From Mucilaginibacter sp. dw_454 (lineage in GTDB: Bacteria > Bacteroidota > Bacteroidia > Sphingobacteriales > Sphingobacteriaceae): a stretch of DNA of 64,000 bases. The translations under genes were made by a program, and so were the position numbers. Shown in pieces: positions 60,727 through 64,000 of the stretch (position 1 is its first letter; every line of letters begins with the position of its first letter). A model generated the notes under the pieces. It was not told the origin of the DNA, did no database searches, and was given only the letters and a program-made list of their open reading frames with translations. The stretch covers positions 105,787 to 169,786 of the forward strand of contig NZ_JAAVVB010000008.1 in NCBI RefSeq assembly GCF_018449775.1, in the 5' to 3' direction.

Positions 60727-60754
60727 TTCCCTTTTCCCACTCTCTTTTCTAGAG

Positions 60755-60782
60755 AGCTGTTAATTCAAATTATTTAACAGCT
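60755..60782. promoter_or_regulatory. Inverted repeat upstream of the Crp/Fnr gene
   Basis: AGCTGTTAA (60755-60763) and TTAACAGCT (60774-60782) are perfect 9-bp arms with 10 bases between. It stands 58 bp before the regulator start and is a candidate autoregulatory site, though not of the classical FNR or CRP sequence. It could also be a small hairpin. Confidence 0.4.
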
Positions 60783-60840
60783 TAATTTTCATTTAAAACA
60801 TTTTAAACTACTGTAAAAAGCTTTATTTACTTTTATAACC

Positions 60841-61425
60841 ATGCTTTTCCATTTCAGAGACCAATTTCCGCAGCTTAATAAACATTGGGAACGTTATCTG
60901 CCCTACCAGCAGCGTAAAGAGGTTGCCGCTAAAACCGTTTTGCTGGAAGAAGGCAAAGTATCGCAGCGTTATATTTTTATTGAGAAGGGATGCGTGCGCC
61001 TGTTTTTCAATAATCATGGTGATGATAAAACCGTGCAATTCTTTTTCGAGAACGAGGGCTTGACCTCTATAGACAGCTTTGTCAATAATTTGCCCAGCCA
61101 GTTTACGATCGAAACAATAGAACCATCTGTGCTCTTGTTGCTGCCCAAGCGATATGTTATGCAATTGATGGACGAGCTGGTGCATGAAACCGGCTTTATG
61201 CAAATTATGTTACGGCTATCGGCGCAGCGCCAAACCCATTATATTAACGAATTTGTTTCTTCTATCCGTAATACGCCCGAGCAGCGTTACCGGCGCCTGT
61301 TAGAAGAGAAACCACAGATCATTCAGCGTGTGGCGCAGCATTATATTGCCTCTTATTTAGGGGTGAGTTCCGTTCATTTAAGCCGCATAAAAAGCAAATT
61401 GGCTAAAGGCAATCTGCACTTTTAA
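60841..61425 (+). CDS. Crp/Fnr family transcriptional regulator
   Basis: A 194-residue protein with an N-terminal cyclic-nucleotide-binding-like barrel (about 10-120; VLLEEGKVSQRYIFIEKGCVRLFFNN) and a C-terminal helix-turn-helix (about 150-190; IQRVAQHYIASYLGVSSVHLSRIKSKL). No cysteine cluster for an iron-sulfur centre is seen, so it is not a classical FNR. It precedes the quinone-oxidoreductase-like gene by 67 bp on the same strand and may control it. Bacteroidota have many such short Crp-like regulators; the ligand is unknown. Confidence 0.87.
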   Translation: MLFHFRDQFPQLNKHWERYLPYQQRKEVAAKTVLLEEGKVSQRYIFIEKGCVRLFFNNHGDDKTVQFFFENEGLTSIDSFVNNLPSQFTIETIEPSVLLLLPKRYVMQLMDELVHETGFMQIMLRLSAQRQTHYINEFVSSIRNTPEQRYRRLLEEKPQIIQRVAQHYIASYLGVSSVHLSRIKSKLAKGNLHF

Positions 61426-61492
61426 ACTTGATAACATATGTTATCGTTACGGGGTATCCGGGCACTGTAGTTTTGCTTCATCAAATCAATAA

Positions 61493-62467
61493 ATGATGAA
61501 AGCAGCAGTAATTTATCAAAAAGGCGACCTACCGCAATATGCCGATATGCCGGCGCCTATTCCAACTAACAAAGAAGAAATATTGGTGACCGTAAAAGCA
61601 GTGGCCATTAAACATGTAGATAAAAGCCGTGCTTCGGGCAATCATTATTCATCCGACTCACCTGAAGGCGAGGGCCGCATTGTAGGCGGCGATGGCGTTT
61701 GCTTATTGCCCAACGGTACCCGCGTGTACGCCATTGGGGCCAGTGGCATGCTGGCCGAGCAAGCTTTAATTGAGCCAGATCGCACGGTAAAAGTTCCTGA
61801 GGGATTGAGCGATGCCGAGGCCGCCGCTTTGCCCAATGCGGTTATCGGCGCAGCAATGGGTTTAAAATTTAAAGCTGATGTTCAACCAGGCGATGTGGTA
61901 TTAATTAACGGCGCTACCGGTTTCACTGGCCGCATAGCGGTACAAATAGCCAAACATTATGGCGCCAAAAAAGTAATCGCCACCGGCAGAAATACAGCTT
62001 CGTTACAGGAGCTTTTAACCTTGGGTGCCGATGAGGTTATCCAGCTAACCGGTAATGACGAAGATTTTAAAACGCAAATTGCCCGGGCGCATGCCATTAC
62101 GCCTATCGATGTAATTATTGATTATTTATGGGGAAGTACGGCCGAAGTTATTTTGTCTTGCCTGCAGGGCGATGGCGGCTTTACCAATCGCATTCGCTAT
62201 GTATCTATCGGGGCAATGTCCGGCGATTTTATCCAGCTTTCGGCAGCAAACCTACGGAGTGTTAATTTGCAGTTGAGCGGCTCGGGCCTGGGCGCCTGGA
62301 CCAAGCCGCAAGTTGCCGTGCTTTTTCGTGAGATCTTGCCGGAGATGTTTGAATTGGCTGCGACAGGAAAATTGAGATTAAAAACCAAAGTGGTGGCATT
62401 GGCAGATATCGCCAGGTTATGGGATATGGATATCACCGATGGCAGCAGGCTGGTGGTGACGATATAG
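61493..62467 (+). CDS. Zinc-free medium-chain dehydrogenase, quinone oxidoreductase-like
   Basis: A 324-residue MDR-family enzyme. It has a GroES-like N-terminal domain (MPAPIPTNKEEILVTVKAVAIKHVDKSRASG) and a Rossmann domain with VVLINGATGFTGRIAVQIAKHYGAKKVIATGRN, an NADPH-type pattern. The structural-zinc cysteines and catalytic zinc ligands are absent, as in quinone oxidoreductases. Two ATGs in a row (61493, 61496) make the exact start uncertain by one residue. Likely co-regulated with the Crp/Fnr gene in front. Confidence 0.87.
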   Translation: MMKAAVIYQKGDLPQYADMPAPIPTNKEEILVTVKAVAIKHVDKSRASGNHYSSDSPEGEGRIVGGDGVCLLPNGTRVYAIGASGMLAEQALIEPDRTVKVPEGLSDAEAAALPNAVIGAAMGLKFKADVQPGDVVLINGATGFTGRIAVQIAKHYGAKKVIATGRNTASLQELLTLGADEVIQLTGNDEDFKTQIARAHAITPIDVIIDYLWGSTAEVILSCLQGDGGFTNRIRYVSIGAMSGDFIQLSAANLRSVNLQLSGSGLGAWTKPQVAVLFREILPEMFELAATGKLRLKTKVVALADIARLWDMDITDGSRLVVTI

Positions 62468-62479
62468 ATATCGGTGAAA

Positions 62480-62541
62480 AGAGGCAAAATATTGCGTCTC
62501 TACATTTATCCCGCGTGTAGAGACGCAATATTTTGCGTCTC
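62480..62541. repeat. Outward-facing pair of the GTAGAGACGC repeat
   Basis: One arm at 62480-62503 (one mismatch to the MITE right end) and the opposite arm at 62517-62541, 13 bases apart. The ends face each other in the reverse order to the 175-bp element at 46804. It lies in the convergent gap between the MDR gene and the MpaB-like gene and may also act as a terminator hairpin. Confidence 0.65.
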
Positions 62542-62581
62542 CGGCGAAGCAGTTAATTGGTTTGCGTCTCCCGCAAGACCT

Positions 62582-63337
62582 TCAAATCCTGATCTGCCGT
62601 ATATGCGCTTTATATTTCAAGGGCAGCAATGCCCCCACAACCCAATTGGACATCCCCAATTGCCGTATGGCTTTAAAAATTGTTAGCAGCGGCTGCAAAG
62701 CCCCCGGCTCCCCAAGTTCCAGCACTTGTTTAACGGGTTCGGGCGTTATTAAAGCCTGAACCCGCTTAAGTAAAACAAACCGTACGCCGCCTAAATGCTT
62801 GCGGTACTGGCGATACAGATCGACCGTAAAATCACTGCGGATGATGTCATTTTCTAAATGTTGTTGATGAGCCAGTTGCCATTGTACATAGTTTAGTGGC
62901 AAATCTTTTAACCACATCCGTTTGCCTACGCGATAAAACACATCGAAAACTTCTTCCTTTTCTGCCTCGGTTAATTCGCGGTACAGGGCCTCATAAGCAT
63001 GGATAGAATACCATATCAGCATAAATAAAACGTCGCGGTAGGCCCAGTCGGGAATCTGTGCGCCGCGGTTTTGTTCGACATTTTGATGGATTGCTGTAAT
63101 CTGGTCGATATATCGATTAGCCTCGTCCAGCAGCGAAAAAATGATCTTGCGGGAATAGGTTACCGTAGAGAATAAACGCCCCAGCGGATCGGCAGGCAGG
63201 CGACCGGTAAAGTACAGCCAGTCGACTGCTTTATTCAAAGCAAACTCGGCGGCGGCCCCGGCAAAAATAAATAGCACGGCATCGGGGCTGCCCCAAATTT
63301 TGCGGACGATTGAATCCTCTTTAGTGAAATACTCCAT
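62582..63337 (-). CDS. MpaB-like oxygenase family protein (DUF2236)
   Basis: A 251-residue all-helical protein of the DUF2236/MpaB family (related to rubber oxygenase). Typical segments are the N-terminal SIVRKIWGSPDAVLFIFAGAAAEFAL, TGRLPADPLGRLFSTVTYSRKIIFS and AYRDVLFMLIWYSIHAYEALYRELTEAE. Members may bind heme through a conserved His; His in YSIHAYE is a candidate. The ATG at 63337 is preferred because the earlier ATG at 63382 would overlap the upstream gene by 62 bp; even so 17 bp overlap. It forms a two-gene unit with the DUF2809 gene. Confidence 0.75.
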   Translation of the reverse strand: MEYFTKEDSIVRKIWGSPDAVLFIFAGAAAEFALNKAVDWLYFTGRLPADPLGRLFSTVTYSRKIIFSLLDEANRYIDQITAIHQNVEQNRGAQIPDWAYRDVLFMLIWYSIHAYEALYRELTEAEKEEVFDVFYRVGKRMWLKDLPLNYVQWQLAHQQHLENDIIRSDFTVDLYRQYRKHLGGVRFVLLKRVQALITPEPVKQVLELGEPGALQPLLTIFKAIRQLGMSNWVVGALLPLKYKAHIRQIRI

Positions 63338-63734
63338 AGCTTTTTCTGTTGATGCGCAATGGTTTGCCCGATAGCATTTCAATCACCACTACCAAAATAA
63401 TGCCTCCGGTATACATCAGCATATCTGTCCATGAAAAAGAGGTGCCCATAATGATTTTGGCAAACCTTGAACTGCCCCAGCCTAACACATAAACCAGGTG
63501 ATAATATTGGCTGATCTCGACCGCGTAAGCAAACAGTAGCACACCCAGCGCCGCCGCCATGAGGTTTACCTTAAAGAAGCTCATCACCAAACAATGGATC
63601 AATATCACCACCAAAAAATCGCCGATAAACGGGCGGATAATGTTGTCATGCACATAACGAGCAATGATGATCTCGATGGCCAGCAAGGCCACGGTTAAGA
63701 GCAAGTATTTTAGGTTGAAACGCATGTCTTTCAT
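63321..63734 (-). CDS. DUF2809 family membrane protein
   Basis: A 137-residue protein with four membrane segments (about 9-27, 36-52, 58-78, 105-125). The central VLLFAYAVEISQYYHL, VLGWGSSRFAKIIMGTSFSWTDMLMYTGG pattern is the DUF2809 signature, with acidic Glu and Asp inside predicted helices. Function unknown in the family. Upstream gene of the pair with the MpaB-like protein (overlapping frames). No promoter was recognised in the repeat-rich upstream region. Confidence 0.8.
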   Translation of the reverse strand: MKDMRFNLKYLLLTVALLAIEIIIARYVHDNIIRPFIGDFLVVILIHCLVMSFFKVNLMAAALGVLLFAYAVEISQYYHLVYVLGWGSSRFAKIIMGTSFSWTDMLMYTGGIILVVVIEMLSGKPLRINRKSYGVFH

Positions 63735-63750
63735 TTAGTTTTAATTAATG

Positions 63751-63840
63751 TTGTCATCTCGACCGTAAGGAGAGATCTATACACATGCTGAAATGTTTCC
63801 CTGTCCGTGCATAGATTTCTCGCTATGCTCGAAATGACAA
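63751..63840. repeat. Palindromic intergenic repeat, family TTGTCATCTCGA (copy 1)
   Basis: Ends TTGTCATCTCGACCGTAAGG and CTATGCTCGAAATGACAA pair imperfectly, and an inner AGAGATCTATACACATG pairs with CATAGATTTCTC. Different from the GTCATTGCGAGCGA family but of the same design. Confidence 0.65.
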
Positions 63841-63857
63841 TCTCTTTCTAAATATTA

Positions 63858-63964
63858 TTTGTCATCTCAAGGGAGAGATCTATACATTCGCTAAGATTTG
63901 CGCATGTATGGATTTTTTACTACGCTCAAGAGAATAGTTCTCCTCATTCCTCGTCGAGATGACT
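63858..63964. repeat. Palindromic intergenic repeat, family TTGTCATCTCGA (copy 2)
   Basis: Second copy 17 bp after the first, with a longer and partly rearranged right arm (TCCTCATTCCTCGTCGAGATGAC). GAGAGATCTATACAT and CATGTATGGATTTTTT are the inner arms. The remaining 36 bp to the window end show nothing recognisable. Confidence 0.6.
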
Positions 63965-64000
63965 GTTTTATAATAATCAGTAGGTTATCCCAATACGTCG

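Overview
The window looks like chromosomal DNA of a Bacteroidota bacterium, most likely a soil or plant-associated member of the Sphingobacteriaceae (Mucilaginibacter/Pedobacter type). Pointers are the gene content (GH92, GH76, GH97, GH95, GH36, DUF5107-TPR, BshA, the long form of mannose-6-phosphate isomerase), weak Shine-Dalgarno sites, and candidate promoters of the TAnnTTTG type. I see no rRNA, tRNA, CRISPR array, integrase or transposase. No SusC/SusD pair is present although there are three carbohydrate loci.

Layout. 1-2124: end of a SurA-like prolyl isomerase and a MoxR ATPase. 2165-10110 (minus): a membrane-anchored orphan, an NTF2-like secreted protein, cysS, an EEP-family phosphatase/nuclease, two rhomboid proteases and mutL. 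10200-17788: two tandem secreted aspartyl proteases, an amidohydrolase lipoprotein, a serine hydrolase with a GH3-like leader domain, a VOC protein (minus strand) and bshA. 18065-28570: mannan/mannose locus, with a GH76 lectin-mannanase, then an operon GH92 - sugar porter - mannose-6-phosphate isomerase with a divergent GntR regulator; an FAD protein and a DUF1543 protein sit between. 28783-38283: an S41 peptidase, then a two-component system and a CzcCBA-type metal efflux system, all on the minus strand.

38492-46766 is the most unusual block. It holds a GntR regulator with a perfect 16-bp palindrome in its intergenic region and a divergent run of aldolase, Gfo/Idh dehydrogenase, D-lyxose-isomerase-like cupin, PfkB kinase and an FAD/Fe-S 2-hydroxyacid oxidase. 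The oxidase is split by one in-frame amber codon. Together they make a complete isomerase-kinase-aldolase-oxidation set whose substrate cannot be read from the sequence. 46981-60488 is an alpha-galactoside/fucoside locus: mutarotase, GH97, sugar porter and a DUF5107-TPR protein in one operon, a divergent AraC regulator, then GH95 and GH36 on the plus strand. Matching 21-bp-spaced direct repeats lie upstream of both transcription units and abut their predicted promoters, which suggests one AraC regulon. 60841-63734 holds a Crp/Fnr regulator, a quinone-oxidoreductase-like enzyme, an MpaB-like protein and a DUF2809 membrane protein.

The intergenic spaces are rich in palindromic repeats of several families: six copies of a GTCATTGCGAGCGA-type REP hairpin, a 175-bp MITE-like element with perfect 24-bp inverted ends, a composite element built on TTGGCTAAAGCCAA, and a pair of about 146-bp elements full of TGAAAC/GTTTCA motifs, each next to another palindromic repeat.
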